Assembly: GCA_963971425.1 (NCBI GenBank)
Contig: OZ020522.1
Coordinates: 3,136,168-3,200,167, forward strand
Origin: Bryoerythrophyllum caledonicum
Lineage: Eukaryota; Streptophyta; Bryopsida; Pottiales; Pottiaceae
DNA: 64,000 bases
Reading direction: 5' to 3'
Shown here: positions 1 to 15,424 of the stretch, piece by piece
How positions within the stretch are numbered: position 1 is the first letter of the stretch
Layout of the letters: each line of letters begins with the position of its first letter
The notes under the pieces: model-generated
The model's input: only the letters and a program-made list of their open reading frames with translations
Told to the model about the DNA's origin: nothing
Database searches by the model: none
Position numbers and translations under genes: made by a program

Positions 1-1112
1 ATCCGGGAAAGACACGCCATGATCATGGCCGTCCTAGAGGCAGTGGGATTGGAGGATTCCGCTGACCTCATTCCACTACTAAGACGGATGAAAGCGAACC
101 AATTTTCAATCACCAGGTTGGAGCAGGAGAACGCCACCATCACCCTGATCAACACTCGGCTCTGGGCATAGGTGCGGCAGGCGGAGGCTGTACGGGATGC
201 AACACAACATGTGGGAGTGGTGGCGGAAGCGAAGGTCCGGGCGACCTCTCAGACCTTAACGGAGATCCGCACAGCGCTGGACTTTCCGGTGGATACAGTC
301 AACCGGGCTCTCCTTTACACCAAGAGTCTTGAAAGGAATAAGAAGCTCAACATGGGGCAGGTCATCCGGTTCCTCATGGATCACAGCCGGAAGATGGAGA
401 GCACTTGGACAAAGATGCAGGAGCTGGCAAGGAATCTCACGGCGGCAGCCTCAACAGTCCCAGAAGCTCCACCTCCGCCCGCAGCACCTCCGGCCCCAGA
501 CACAACAGGACCATCTGGAATCGCTGTAGGTCTATCCGGAACTGATACAGTCCTATCCGGATCTCCACTCGGACCAGCAGCGGCATCCCCGCCCCAACCT
601 ACAGCTAGCTCTTCACCCAGGCCCGCAGCAGGATCACCAAAGATCCCTACCGAAAGTTTCAACAATCTAGTGGGAACACCGGACTTCAACTCACCGATGA
701 GCTGGAATGGTGCGACCTTCCCAAGCACGGGGAGTATGCGAGAATGGGAGGATATGCCGGGAAACCCATTAACGGTACCTCCTTTACCCTTCCGGATTCC
801 CTCATAGTCTCCCTCTCTGGTGCCACCAGTGACGGGCCCTTTACCCGGAAGCTCTGCAGCGACACCCATGGTGGTCAGCCCCAGTGGTAGCTTCCGGGAC
901 CTTCCAAGCCTCGAAGACCGGACAAACACACCATCAGCCCGGATCGCAACAGCAGAGGATCCGGATACACCTTCCGGACCAAGATTGCAGGTACCGACCT
1001 CTGTATCTGATCCACAAGCAACCATTCCGGCGCAAACAGAGACCGGCGCCGCACCAGCAGAGGTTACCCCTACGCGCCGTAGCAGTAGGAGGAGGAACCA
1101 GGTTACTCCGTA
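1..1112 (+). other. Unclassified coding remnant, truncated by the window edge
   Basis: A mostly open reading frame runs from the window edge to about 807. It begins with a charged, coiled-coil-like part and then becomes rich in Pro, Ala and Ser. A second open stretch in another frame (820-1112) ends in an Arg-rich tail with RRSSRRRNQ. I do not recognise a family domain. Composition differs from the genes downstream: GC-rich, with CCGGAT or ATCCGG recurring through the DNA. The layout (helical region, Pro/Ser-rich linker, basic tail) would fit a fossil mobile-element protein, possibly of retroelement kin, but no integrase, reverse transcriptase or protease motif is in the window. It looks broken. 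Confidence 0.3.
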
Positions 1113-2370
1113 GATAGGGACCTTAGTGCTTAAGTGTGATAGCGATTAACGATGGGGCTCAGGGTTGCACCCGGCTATCGCTCAGTAGACTAAGGAAAAT
1201 CCTAATTACGTTTTGATTTAGATCCGTGAAAACCGGATCTGTGATCCGGAATTTCCGGATCTGAGTTTTGAATTCCAGATTCCTAGGGATAAGATCCCTT
1301 TCGCTTTTAGGATAGACTTTCCGGATTTTCAGCTGATAGGATAAGGTTTTAGGATTAGTTGTAGTGTTACTTAATACCTGAGTCTTAGCCGGTTCTGGAT
1401 CTTGTTTTTTTCTCTTTCACGAAGGGTATTTTCTGTTAGTGTATTTTCTCTTCTTGAAGTTATGGTGATGGAGCACAGTTTCGTGAATGAAGGATAAGGC
1501 CCATTGTGGTTGATGTTTAGTGAACTAGTTCTGGGAGGTGAAGTGGTAAGCGGATTGCATCTAGGACAACCGGTTGGGACTTGCTTTGGGAGAGCGCCTG
1601 GAACAGCTGAAGGATAGGTTAGATAGAGTCTGACGATCTACAGTGACAAGAAGATGGAGGGGGGAGGGAGGGTACTGTAGGTGGTGAGCCTGGTAGCTCC
1701 TAGGGCATGGAGAATCCGTGTTAACCCGGATTCCGGTTGCGGCCGGAATTTCCCCTTACGATAGATGGAAAAGCCTGAGGTGTATGTCCGGAAGGAAATC
1801 TAGGAGTAAATCTACCATATACGTCTCACAGAACCACTACGTATTAACTGGAATGTCGTTGTAGTCCGGACGAGACTATGAGTGACCGTATCCGGAAGGC
1901 CTTCCGGATAATGTGAGAGATTGGATCCGGAAGCATCAAACCAACTACCGGTTAGCACAAGTAGAAAGAGTGGGTGTCCAGCCACTATAAAGTCCAAGGC
2001 AGTGGGTGTCTAGCCACTTTAAATCACAAGGCAGTGGGGAATCCGGCCACTTTCACAATATAGGATCAGTGGTACCCGGCCACTCGGTTAAAAACTCCGG
2101 AAGAAAACTCCGTCTGACACTATCTGGAATCCAGAAGGATCCGGTGGTTGGAAGAAGGGACATCCGGAATCCGGTAGGATCCGGATGAGTAGATCAAGGG
2201 ATGAATAGGAACTCTAAGTGGTAAATGATAGGAGGATAGTTATTACTTTACTTATCATTTCAGAAAGAAACAATAGGTCTCTGTGGGAACGAATTTAGAG
2301 CGGATATTCCGGATACATTTAGCTCCAATTAAGTGTTATCCGGAGGAATACTGACTCTACGAACTGCATC
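1113..2370. repeat. CCGGAT-rich non-coding repeat with short GTGG...CCAC units
   Basis: No gene is visible. The hexamer CCGGAT and its complement recur many times, continuing the composition of the remnant to the left, so both are probably parts of one repeat. At about 1968-2090 four imperfect units of roughly 35 bp follow each other. Each has GTGG then GCCACT and can fold on itself. The CCGGAT bias stops near 2350, where the sequence becomes ordinary AT-rich plant DNA. Confidence 0.45.
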
Positions 2371-3482
2371 AGGTTGCATGACTGCTCAAGGCATAGGCCA
2401 CCTCACCAAGATTACATGAAAGATGGACTTAGACTTGTACTGCAAGATTCTATGTAACAAATTCATGCGCCCCTTCCTTGATCGATACAATTTGGATGTT
2501 GCTCATGTTACATTCTAGTAAAACGATGACCCAAAGCACACTTCCTAAATTACATTACTTGCATGCCAAATACTGATTGTGAGGGCCAAAATTGTTTCAA
2601 TGTTTTGTCTCTAACGGAAGCCACTTTTCTTATTCTTTTTGGATCCAATAGTCGCAAATCTTGCACCATGTCTTCCAAAACATACAACAATCCTTTATTC
2701 CAAGATTTAGCTTTATTGACCCATTATTACATGGTACAAAAGAAAAAGAGTGACATCATTTGAAACATTGAAACCCTTTTGTCCATCACTGTAGTTGAAA
2801 GTTAGTGAAAGTGTTGTGGTGAGTAGAAGTACGGGGTGGAGGAGTTGCTCGCGGAGATTGTCATGGTTTTGCACGCCTGGCTCGTAGATCGGCATGCGGG
2901 GACAAAGGAATGGTGATAAGATAAAATAAAAAATAAAAAACTCAAAATCAAGTCATGTACAATGCTCCAAAAATCTCCATGAATTGCATTACGATTCGGC
3001 CATGGCCTACAATATAACAGTATGTCTTATGTGACCCGACGCACTCATTGACCATGGTTTTGTTCAAATCGATCACAATCTTGTCACTGAGGCACACTTT
3101 ATTCTATATTAGCGAATGGGGGGCGATAACCATCTTCCTAGTACTGTAGTGCTATGGGATATGTTGTGTAGCAACATTCAATAATGTACCCAACAAATAG
3201 GTCATATGTGTCTCACATCACTTTCCTAAAACCCTAAACCCTGAATCCTATATCCGAAACCTAACCTTCCATCATAAAAAAAAACAACAAAAGACTCACG
3301 AAAAGAGAGCGGAATGAGCGATATTGTGATGTATCAATTCCCAGTGTTTGAGATACCCTTATCCAAGATGGATCCGCGGTTCAAACCATTTTCGCCTACA
3401 AATGCAATAAACATTTCTGCCTAAAATCCTGAATCCTAAACCATTTTTTCCTATGAATTAGAAGCAAATTCTACTTCAAACA
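2371..3482. other. Intergenic, nothing recognised
   Basis: AT-rich DNA without a convincing reading frame, RNA gene or repeat boundary. Only a few isolated CCCTAAA motifs near 3230 stand out. Confidence 0.6.
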
Positions 3483-3850
3483 TTCAATAGATACATGGTT
3501 TTAGGGTTTTAGGGTTTAGGGCTCAAGGGGTTTTTGGATTTTAGGGTTTAAGGGTTTTTAGGGGGTTTAAAGTGTTTATAATTTAAGGGTTTAGGAGCTT
3601 TTATGAGTTCCGGATTTTACTGTTTATGAGGTTTTAGGTTCTTAGGGGTTTCAGGGGTTTAGGGGTTTTAAGGTGTTGTGAGGTTTTTGAGATGTAGGGT
3701 TTTTAGGATGTAAAGGGTTTTAGGTTTTTAGGTTTTAGGTTTTTAGGTTTTTGGGGTTTTAGGGTTATTGGGTTTGTAGGGTATTAGGTTTTTAGGTTTT
3801 TGGATTTTTAGGGTTTGTAGGGTTTTAGTGTGTAGGGTTTAGGGTTTTGT
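3483..3850 (+). repeat. Degenerate interstitial telomere-like (TTTAGGG) tract
   Basis: About 370 bp of variant TTTAGGG, TTTTAGGG and TTTAGGGTTTT units with many interruptions. TTTAGGG is the usual plant telomere repeat. The tract ends some 280 bp before the first ATG of DHFR-TS, so it lies in or next to that promoter. It is too degenerate to be a chromosome end; an old telomeric insertion or an expanded promoter telo-box are both possible. Confidence 0.7.
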
Positions 3851-4125
3851 TCCCTGTGTTTGACAGTGTGGCAGGTGTTGCAGAATATCCGGATTCCTGT
3901 GAAGTTGTTGTATGAACCTGCGGGTGTGAATGCCGCTGGAGTCCCGCGCTTTTTGCACGACAAGAGGAGAAAGAGGTGACAAGCTCCAGTGTCGCGTGAG
4001 AGTGGTCGCAGGCGCCGCAACTCACACGAACGCTGTACAGTTTTTTCGATGCATGCGATTGGCCTGGCATGTAGTGCATCACAGATTGTGGGTTGTTGAG
4101 GAGGGAATCCGAGCAGCACTGACTT

Positions 4126-7349
<3,224 letters not shown>

Positions 7350-7594
7350 GGTGATATTTTATACCATCATATTATATGTAGGTATAAAGGATGGAAAATA
7401 TTCGTTTGAATCGTAATGGTATACATGATTTGTAAATGATCATATTATGAGATGTATCATTTGACGGGATATATTCGAGGCATCTGTAAACTCTTCCAAA
7501 GTCTTAACAAGATAACCCTTTTTGATTCATAATACTATTTCTTTTCTCACTCTTCATAGATGACTAGAAGAGCTTGGTGGTCTCAGCGAAAAGT
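7350..7594. other. DHFR-TS 3' flank
   Basis: AT-rich 3' untranslated and intergenic sequence after the DHFR-TS stop codon, up to the start of duplicated unit 1. A partial R1 repeat (GAAGAGCTTGGTGGTCTC) lies at about 7567. Confidence 0.6.
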
Positions 7595-10500
7595 ACTTTT
7601 AGTTTCCTAAGTCTCTTGGTATATGTGCCTCACTTTACAAATAACTCTATTGACTAAACATTCCGCTTGTTGTGCAGATCTATGGAGATACATTTATGCA
7701 GAGCTACGGAATAAACATAGACATTGTCAATCTTTACCTCTTTTTATTTTATTTGAAATGGTTAAAAATAGCCCTAAGTAGCTGTCAGTTAATCTATAAT
7801 TTTGAATCAGTTCATGGCTAAGGTTCATGGTACAACATGACCTCTTCATTCTTAGAAAGTGGGCAAAACTAAAGACTTGAGTTTAGAGACCACATAGCAC
7901 ATCTGAGGTAACCAACTGAATTCCATAAGTGACCTATAAAATTGGGGTATATCCAATCCACTTCCATCCCATTACCACCCATTTAGCTTCAAATGGAGGT
8001 TTATTGTTGGTCAAGACCCCTTACTTTTGGTTGGTGCTATTGGAGGTATGTATTGATGGCCACTAGCTAAACATGGTACCACACTTTGAAAATTCATAAC
8101 AAAGTTACATTTCATTAAAAAAATATGAAATCACTTCGGTTGAAATTGTAATCTTTATCAGCTATCACTTTTAAGAATGTATATAAATATTTGTTTTCTC
8201 CATATATGCACATTGCTTAACCCTCAAGCATCAGAAATTGCCACTGTTGGCCATAGTAATCTACATGTATAGTGTTGTATTTGAACATGATAAGCTTCAT
8301 ATATTGGAATGACCTCCACATAACAGATGCTTGTTGAAGAATCTTTAATTGAAACATGTAAGTCTTGCTGTACTTTGTTACATTTTTTGTATCCTACAAA
8401 GTAAAATATGTGCCTGTGTATATGGTTCCCAATTAATGTTTAAAGGGTTAACTTCTCCTTAATAGGGGGTTTAGCTTACAAGTTATAAAGACTACCCTAC
8501 ATTGCTCAAAATGATTGTTAGATTAATGGATGAGCTTGGTGGTCTTTATGCTCCAGTTAAAGTAGTTTTGTTGTCTTTAAGAGTGAATAAATAATGTATA
8601 TAACTTTGAATTTGATGAATAATTCTTGAGCCTCTCTCCATCTTGCATGTGAGTTGGTAGAATTGTCCGGTAGTGATTTTTGTTCATCTCAATTTTTTAA
8701 TTTTAAAGATATACTATTCAAATTTTGCTACTTCTATGGTTTAAAAATGATGAATAAATGATATTTTGAAAAGAAATATAATGGAATGTACAAATCCTTC
8801 CTTCTCCAAATTGGTAAATGTGTGATTCTCTTGAAAGTTGAACCACGTGATACTTATTACTTCATGCGAAATCCATCATTACTCAACCTTTTACCACCTA
8901 AGTGGACCAGAAGGCACTAAGAGAATCTACAAGGGTAGTAGATTAGGCGGAATATCATCTTCACAACGACCTCACTTCAGATAAAACATTGTAGTTTGTC
9001 ACTGCGTGCATTAATTGGAGACCCAAGAGATACGTTGGATAGCTCTCTCAGAGCTGCAAATGCACTGATCACTTCATCTTTTAAGTGTAGTGATTGCAAT
9101 ATTACTATAGAAATTATAAATGCGGATGAGTCTTTGAGGTCAGTGTACATTTCCAGTTAGCTTTTGATTATGGTAAAGCCAAAATATGGCAGTTGATGAC
9201 AGGCTGTAGTTTTATGTATAATGTAGTAGGATTCACCACAACATTCAGTTAGCTGCACCATTTCAATAGTGGTGTATGGATTGTTCTTGAGATTTGATTT
9301 ATTATGTAGAGTGATTTTTAGTTATGTGTACTTCCATGGTACTCTAAATTTTATGTGTAGTGTAGGTACACTATATGATTTATATATGCTATAAGTTTTG
9401 ACTATTTATGAATATTTTCACCAACCATGTTAACAATGATCCCCTTCTTTATTTAGTATTGATGGTTGTACTTTTAGTAAAAATCTTCATCAAAAATAAA
9501 AAGTTATAGCGCATTCAAATCATAAATTACCACTACACTAAACAAGAAATTTCACCTTTAGTGTTACAATTTCAACTCAATTGATGGTGTATTATACCAA
9601 TTCGAAGTATGAATTAGTTATGAATTTTCAAAGTGGTATGCAATGTTGAGCCCATTTGTGCCATGAGGCACCTTTCATAAGCATAGGCAAAAAGCAAGGC
9701 GTCATGATCAATGCTAAACCTAAATTTTGCAGTTGTGAATGAGTGAATGGGGTAGAAATGGGATCATTTCTAAAGCGGTCGAGATAGGAAAGTGGTAGTG
9801 TGCATCATCACCTAAATACATCAAATTCCATATCATTATGTTCAAATCCTTTTGAAAATAGTAGTAAAAATAGTAGTAGATTATAACTTCTATAATATTC
9901 CAAAAATGGAGCTAAGGTAGTCTTCTATTAACCCTTTCATGCCTAGGTGGACCACGAGGCCTCCAAGAATCTACAAGAATAATAGATCATGTAGAACATC
10001 ACCTACACAACAAATACATCTCATCGCGGCTCCATTTCACGTAAATCATTGTAGTTTCCCAATGCCTAGTACATCAATTGAGGACCAAAGAGATTTGGGC
10101 CCCTAATGGTCTTTCAACATATAGATCTCTAAATATATATAAATGTCAACCTAACTACTTAGATGTGATTAAAATTATCCTTTAATATTGTTAAGTTTCT
10201 CTCATCAACTCCAAGACAATTATATGGCGCAAAGATTCATGTCTTTTTTGTAACTTCTTACCCAACCACATCACCATCATTAATACAAAGTTATTTAGAT
10301 TTATTACAAAATTTGAAAATTTTCTACATCAATAACTTGACTGATGTATTATGGAATTTATAACAAGAAGCACATATGTTGGCATCATTGTAGATCTCGC
10401 AATTTCTTATACAAAATCCCATCCATGAGGGCCCCTAGATCTCCCTCAAGGGCCCCTAGATCTCCCATCAAGGGTCCAAGTATGATCATACAATGTAGTA

Positions 10501-10866
10501 TACAACATGAATCTCACTATTTAGGGAGCAAGGAATAACCTAGGCGTCAATTATGATGCGGATGAGCATAATATGGAAAATATAGAACACCTCTAAAATG
10601 TTGAAAGGATGAAAAACATAAGAAAAACCTTGAGTAGCAAAGGTGGGGAAAATACCAAATCTCCTATGGAACATCAAATGTAAATGACTCAATCAGAAAG
10701 AAAAAAAAGGAAATCCAGTAAGCACAAAAGTAAGTCAATGGATTGATCATCATACAAATTCATGGTCCCTTTCACCAATTTGCCAACTACGAATTTTTCA
10801 ACTTATCATTGTTTACAAATACATGTTGAACCTTGAAGGCTCAAAAGAGGCACCTACTTAGAATTC

Positions 10867-12165
10867 TCACCCTACCAATATTGGTTCTATTAAACCTCCT
10901 TGCAATAATTTCTCTTCAAGAAACTTTTCATTTAAGTACTTGTCATATTTTTGAATATCGAAATCAATTTTTCTAACAATAGCAGAATTACTTAAGAGGA
11001 TTTCCATTATCTCTGGAAACAAAGGTCTCTTTGAACAATCCACATCCCAACATCTATTCAACAACTCCTTTATCCAACTATCAACATATTTTGGAATTCT
11101 AGGCCTTGCTCCATGGATTACTAGATCATAATCATTTCTACGATGACCTTCAAAAGGAAGTTTTCCTGTCAAGACCTCATAACATGTCATGCCGTAGCTA
11201 TACACATCTGCTTCTTTGGAAAACACCTTCATATCCTTGCTTGGAACCTTATTCTTCAAAGCTTGTAATATTTCTGGTGCCATGAAGAATCCAGTTCCAA
11301 CAACTCCAATGGAGCACTCAAAGTCCGCCACATAATAGTTTGGTAAGGATCCATCCTCAAATTCACAAACCAACACATTCGATGCTTTGAGGTCCCTATG
11401 AAGAATGTTATGGTTGTGCAACCAATTCATCCCAAGTGCAATCTCAAAAAAGATGCATTCAACTTCATCTTTTGAAAATGGTCCATGGTCATTTCCAATG
11501 TCCGACATCACACGATCAATCCGGCTTCGCAAATCTTCATGCTCTTTCTGCATTACAAATGCAAACCTTCCATCTTGTAACAATGTCCCCAAACTTACAT
11601 CACAACAAACTTGTGCTGGTGCAGGTAGACCACGCATCATAAGATCCTTACGCTCCGCAAAGCGTTGCAAGTACCCAAGGGGCCATGGAGCTTGTAGTTC
11701 CCGCAAGCGGGTGCCCTCCTTGAACACTTTCACAACCCACTGGCGTTCCTCCTTCAAGTCATCCTCATTCTTCTTTGGATTCCTCCAAATGACCTTGGCA
11801 TGAAAGAGCTCAGCTTGTCCCCCCTCCGCAAACTTCTCTCCCATCTCTAACTCACCAACCCTCAACCACCTCTTCGTGTCATAACCAAATGTCGCAAAGA
11901 ATTCACCCCAACTGGAATGCGACTGCAATTCCTCAAACACTTGCCTATTCTCTTGCGCCACTTCCTCATCATCAAGGTCCGACTCCCACTCCGAGAGTTG
12001 GCTCCAATGCGCCTTGGAACGCTCAATTCGGTCCTCAACATCACTCCCTGCCTTCCCGCTCCCTAAGCTCTCCCTGTCCTCATATCTGCCATGGGCATGA
12101 TCAGAGCTACTTTCGTGATCAACTCCTGAAGCGGGAGGAGCCGTCTCATCGTGCCCGGACTCCAT
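10867..12165 (-). CDS. Protein kinase, array copy 1 (432 aa, N-terminal lipid signal lost)
   Basis: Single-exon Ser/Thr-type kinase with a TKL-like catalytic loop. An acidic Ser/Glu-rich N-terminal region (about 1-100) precedes the kinase domain. Visible motifs are the Gly-rich loop FAEGGQAELFHAK, the VAIK-type lysine in WVVKVF, HRDLKASN, DFE where most kinases have DFG, GTGFFMAPE, DVYSYGM and a C-terminal RCWDVDCSKRP. Only about 12 residues separate DFE from APE, so the activation segment is very short. Copies 2 and 3 start with MGNxCSC; here that ATG survives at 12230, but one base is missing before codon 20 (TTTCCTTCAC against TTTCCCTTCAC in copy 3), so the first in-frame ATG is 12165. The kinase domain is open throughout. 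Substrate and pathway are unknown. Confidence 0.85.
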   Translation of the reverse strand: MESGHDETAPPASGVDHESSSDHAHGRYEDRESLGSGKAGSDVEDRIERSKAHWSQLSEWESDLDDEEVAQENRQVFEELQSHSSWGEFFATFGYDTKRWLRVGELEMGEKFAEGGQAELFHAKVIWRNPKKNEDDLKEERQWVVKVFKEGTRLRELQAPWPLGYLQRFAERKDLMMRGLPAPAQVCCDVSLGTLLQDGRFAFVMQKEHEDLRSRIDRVMSDIGNDHGPFSKDEVECIFFEIALGMNWLHNHNILHRDLKASNVLVCEFEDGSLPNYYVADFECSIGVVGTGFFMAPEILQALKNKVPSKDMKVFSKEADVYSYGMTCYEVLTGKLPFEGHRRNDYDLVIHGARPRIPKYVDSWIKELLNRCWDVDCSKRPLFPEIMEILLSNSAIVRKIDFDIQKYDKYLNEKFLEEKLLQGGLIEPILVG

Positions 12166-12230
12166 CGAGCCACCCCTCAAGTGAAGGAAACATCACCCGA
12201 GTGGCGGACGCATGAGCATATATTCCCCAT

Positions 12231-13529
12231 CACTCCCCAACCAAATGTAGCCCTTCTGCAACCCCAACCTCAGATCGATGCACGTCCCCACGACCTGCGC
12301 ATCCCAGCCAAAGAGCGACCAGGGTTTCAGCAACCAGAAGCAACAGATCCGTAACAGAAGACGATGCACGACAGAGGAGAAACACCGAACCTCACCCGCC
12401 ACCAGACGCGGAACCAGCTTCCTGAGCTCCTTCCTGAGCTCCCGAGTAAGACGACAGCAACGCCGGAGCACCAGTCCAGGGGAAGCGCGAAGCGTGAGTC
12501 GAAGGAGGCGAGGTGAGGGTTCGGAGAGCTCGAGCTGGTAATTTATTTCTCGACTCGACGGAGCACTCTGGATGAAGACACTGTAGACGGGAGCCTCTCG
12601 AACCCTGAAAGGCTAGCTGGAAGATTCCTAGTGTCCCTTCCCCGACTTAGTGAACCCAGCCATCTTCCTCTCCCACTCTCAAGTCTGCACAGCTTGATCA
12701 CGAGAGCACCTTCATCTTTGATGGAAGTCGGCATTTGGTCTCAGTGTGCATCGATCTTTCTGTGCTCAACATCCTGTGCAGATGTTCTTACAGGTCACTG
12801 GAGAGGTATAGATCATGGGATTGGAAGCTGGATTCGGCAGCTGCTGAAGCAAAATAGTCTACGAGCATGTTATACAAGTCCCGTCCCTTATCAATCCCTT
12901 GCGTGGGATGTGACATCAGTTATTCATGAGCGATATACTTCCAGTTTTACTAGATTCTTGGAGCAACATATATATATATATATTCCTACACGTAATTGTT
13001 TTTGATTTACAGAACGTTCCGCTACTGACACTTGAAAAAAAATATTTGTTTTGCACTTTGGTGCTCCTTGCTTACCCGGACCCACTAGAGTACTGTAATC
13101 ACGGAGCATGCAATTACTGCGTAATTGCATATGGTGGGTGCTTTCAAGGTCTCGTCGCTTCGGTGAATCACTTCAGCCCCGATACATTTTCGGTGCCATG
13201 AAGCTAGACCAGTGAGCTATTACGCTTTCTTCAAAGGATGGCTGCTCTTTAGGGGAAAAAGGGCGGGAAAAAAAACGTAATTTTTTCTCTGGGGTTTCTT
13301 AGACAGAGAAGAAAACGAAAATAAAAGGCTGAAAAAAAAAAAAAAAAATTCTCTTCGACCAAGTTTATTATCTTTATTTTCGAGGTTCTCAATACTATTG
13401 AGATTTTCATTCATTTTCATCACATGTGATATTTTCATTCATTTTCATCACATTTTCATCAGGATATCTTGGAGCGTCTTGAAGAAGTTGTGCGCAGACT
13501 TGTACCGATTAGCTTGATTATCTGGTTGT
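12231..13529. promoter_or_regulatory. Shared 5' region between kinase copy 1 and protease pseudogene 1
   Basis: The first 400 bp (GC-rich, about 12231-12560) matches the 5' regions of kinase copies 2 and 3 and probably holds the kinase promoter and 5' leader. The stretch 12640-13000 is also present in unit 3 but missing from unit 2, which joins straight to the TTTTCAAATGTATT region. No gene is supported. Short TATATA and poly-A runs occur at 12968 and 13331. Confidence 0.5.
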
Positions 13530-15424
13530 GATTTTGGAGAGCATCGGCTGTGAATTTGGAGCTTGCAGTAACGCCTACACTTCCTCCGATGAGACTGTAC
13601 GAGATATTTGTTCCCATTGATAAGCCTGAAATAATGGCAAAGGCGCTCCACGTTCTGGCGGAGTTTAGCTCAGAGGTGTGCTAGCTCATTTCCTAAACCC
13701 TAATTCCCGGCAGCGATCGAACTCCATAGGAGCTCCTCAAGAAATAGTTAGGTTCTTTCTGCAGGTGCGAGCATCCGATGAGGATTTGGAGAAGGAGCGG
13801 GGTGTTGTGCTGGAGGAATGGAGGAAAGACATAAATTCGTTCGGCTGGCTTCATAAGTTGTATTGGAAGCTCTTGATGGAGGGCTCTAAGGTATACAATT
13901 ATTTTCATATTGAAAATTATATGCACAGCAATGTACATCTAGTTTGTCATGGCGCATTACCCTGATTTTGCCTTAGTCAGTTGTTTCTGTTTCTCTATCA
14001 TGGTGAAGAAGTACTTGAGCTCACAGCGTGAGTGCAACTGTATGCTGATTTGGATATGAGAAAGTTATAAGAAACATATCTGCTCAGCAAGTGCGATATT
14101 TCTATCGCCGTTGGTATCGACCAGAGAATATTGCAGTTGTTGCTGTAGGAGACTTTCCCGATACTGAGGCAAGTTCCTTCACGTCTAGCCTGTAAAACAT
14201 GAAATCCCTCATTGCTAAAATTTGACATAATTTGTAGACATTCTAGAGCTGAATTTATGATGAGACGCACCTTCAATCAAACTCGCATCTGTAGGGTACT
14301 GTTACTTCTCAGCATTAAACATACCTGAATGATTTTTTTGTTTCAGGATGTTCTCAAGCTCATCAAGCTTCATTTCGAGGTGCAGCATCGGGAGTCAAGC
14401 CCGTGCTCAAAACCTACATTTCGAGTGCCACGGTTTTCATGTGATGTGGACAGAGAAGCAAGAAGGGTAAGTGGTTAAGCTCGGGCCTTGAGCATTCTAC
14501 TATTGAGAGGGTTCATTTCTTTTGGAAGCTAACAGAAAGTGGTCATAGGCATGTTTCAAGTGATCATTGATTTCGGTCTTTGGCAAAAGATTCTAACATT
14601 CAAAATTTTGACGATCAGAGGTGGACATAACTTGCGAAACACCTTGCAAACAAAAGACTACAGTAAAGGACAGGCGGCTCTTCCTCGTCAAAAATATGTT
14701 TTATATTGCGTTGAATGATAGGTTCCACAGGGTTTTGAGGATCCTGTGGAACCTATTATTCAACGCAATATAAAACATATTTCTAAAACATATATGAACA
14801 ATATAGAACATAGAAGCAAGAGGATCCTCCCTTCTGTTCCTGCTTCTCCTACAACAGCTCCCTCAATTCGCATTGAATTATTATTTACCAATTTAATTCG
14901 CTTCTTAGATGAGACATACTCTTGAACTATCATTACTCATTTCTTCTTGTTCCGTTTTTGGTTCTCAGATCCTCGTGCGTGGTTTTGCATTCAGAGGCCT
15001 TTCCGAAGTCGATGAAAGCAACTATTTTTCTTGCAGATTGGGAACTTTATTTTCTCATGAAGCCAGAAGACATGGCCTTAAACCAACTGTACTAGAAGAT
15101 ATGCTTTGGGGAGAAGGATCTCTATGGCTTACACTCGCAATTTTGATGGAAAGTGTTTACCATCCGACTTGGAAACAACTCTACAGGTAAAACCCGATGG
15201 CTTACCTTTACATGAGAAATTTGTGCTACTATCCTTGTCATTTGCAGAGGTACTATTTTGTCTAGGTTGACATTACATTGGATGAAATTAGGCGCCTGCA
15301 AGAAGAAGAGACATATTCAACGAGTGGCGATGTATCCAGTAAGGAAATGCGGCAACCTTAACAAGACAATTCTCAAGATAAGTTGTGTCATGAGTGCAAA
15401 AGTTGTGATCGATGCATTAAAAGT
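13530..15424 (+). pseudogene. M16 zinc-protease (PQQL-like) pseudogene, unit 1
   Basis: Exon-like pieces match, from memory, the plant insulinase-family protein often called zinc protease PQQL-like (Arabidopsis At5g56730 type). They are FGACSNAYTSSDETVYE, FVPIDKPE and VLAEFSSE; then DEDLEKERGVVLEEWR and LLMEGSK; VSAQQV-type sequence with RPENIAVVAVGDFPDTE; DVLKLIKLHFE; HGLKPTVLEDMLWGE; and, in another frame, YTRNFDGKCLPSDLETT. The catalytic HxxEH exon is not found upstream. Frames shift between and within exons. About 565 bp present in unit 2 (near 22150-22720) is deleted at 14870, with CTC at the joint. A snap-back hairpin interrupts one exon. It cannot encode a working protease. Confidence 0.8.
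14692..14782. repeat. Near-perfect hairpin inside protease exon, unit 1
   Basis: Arms of about 41 bp with a loop of about 8 bp (GTTTTGAG). The left arm includes TATATTGCGTTGAAT and GGTTCCACAGG; the right arm is its reverse complement with about one mismatch. The left arm is ordinary protease coding sequence (MFYIALNDRFHR), so the right arm is an inverted copy of that coding sequence rather than a transposon end. Confidence 0.8.

Noticed and set aside
381-1025. Long open frame on the minus strand opposite the left-edge remnant
   Set aside because: It is antisense to the plus-strand frames, Gly/Ala/Val-rich from reverse reading of Pro/Ala/Ser codons, and has no domain.
12724-13005. Extra N-terminal exon of the M16 protease or a separate small gene in the kinase 5' region
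   Set aside because: The open frame is shared with unit 3 but contains no HxxEH and no family match; conservation is explained by the segmental duplication.
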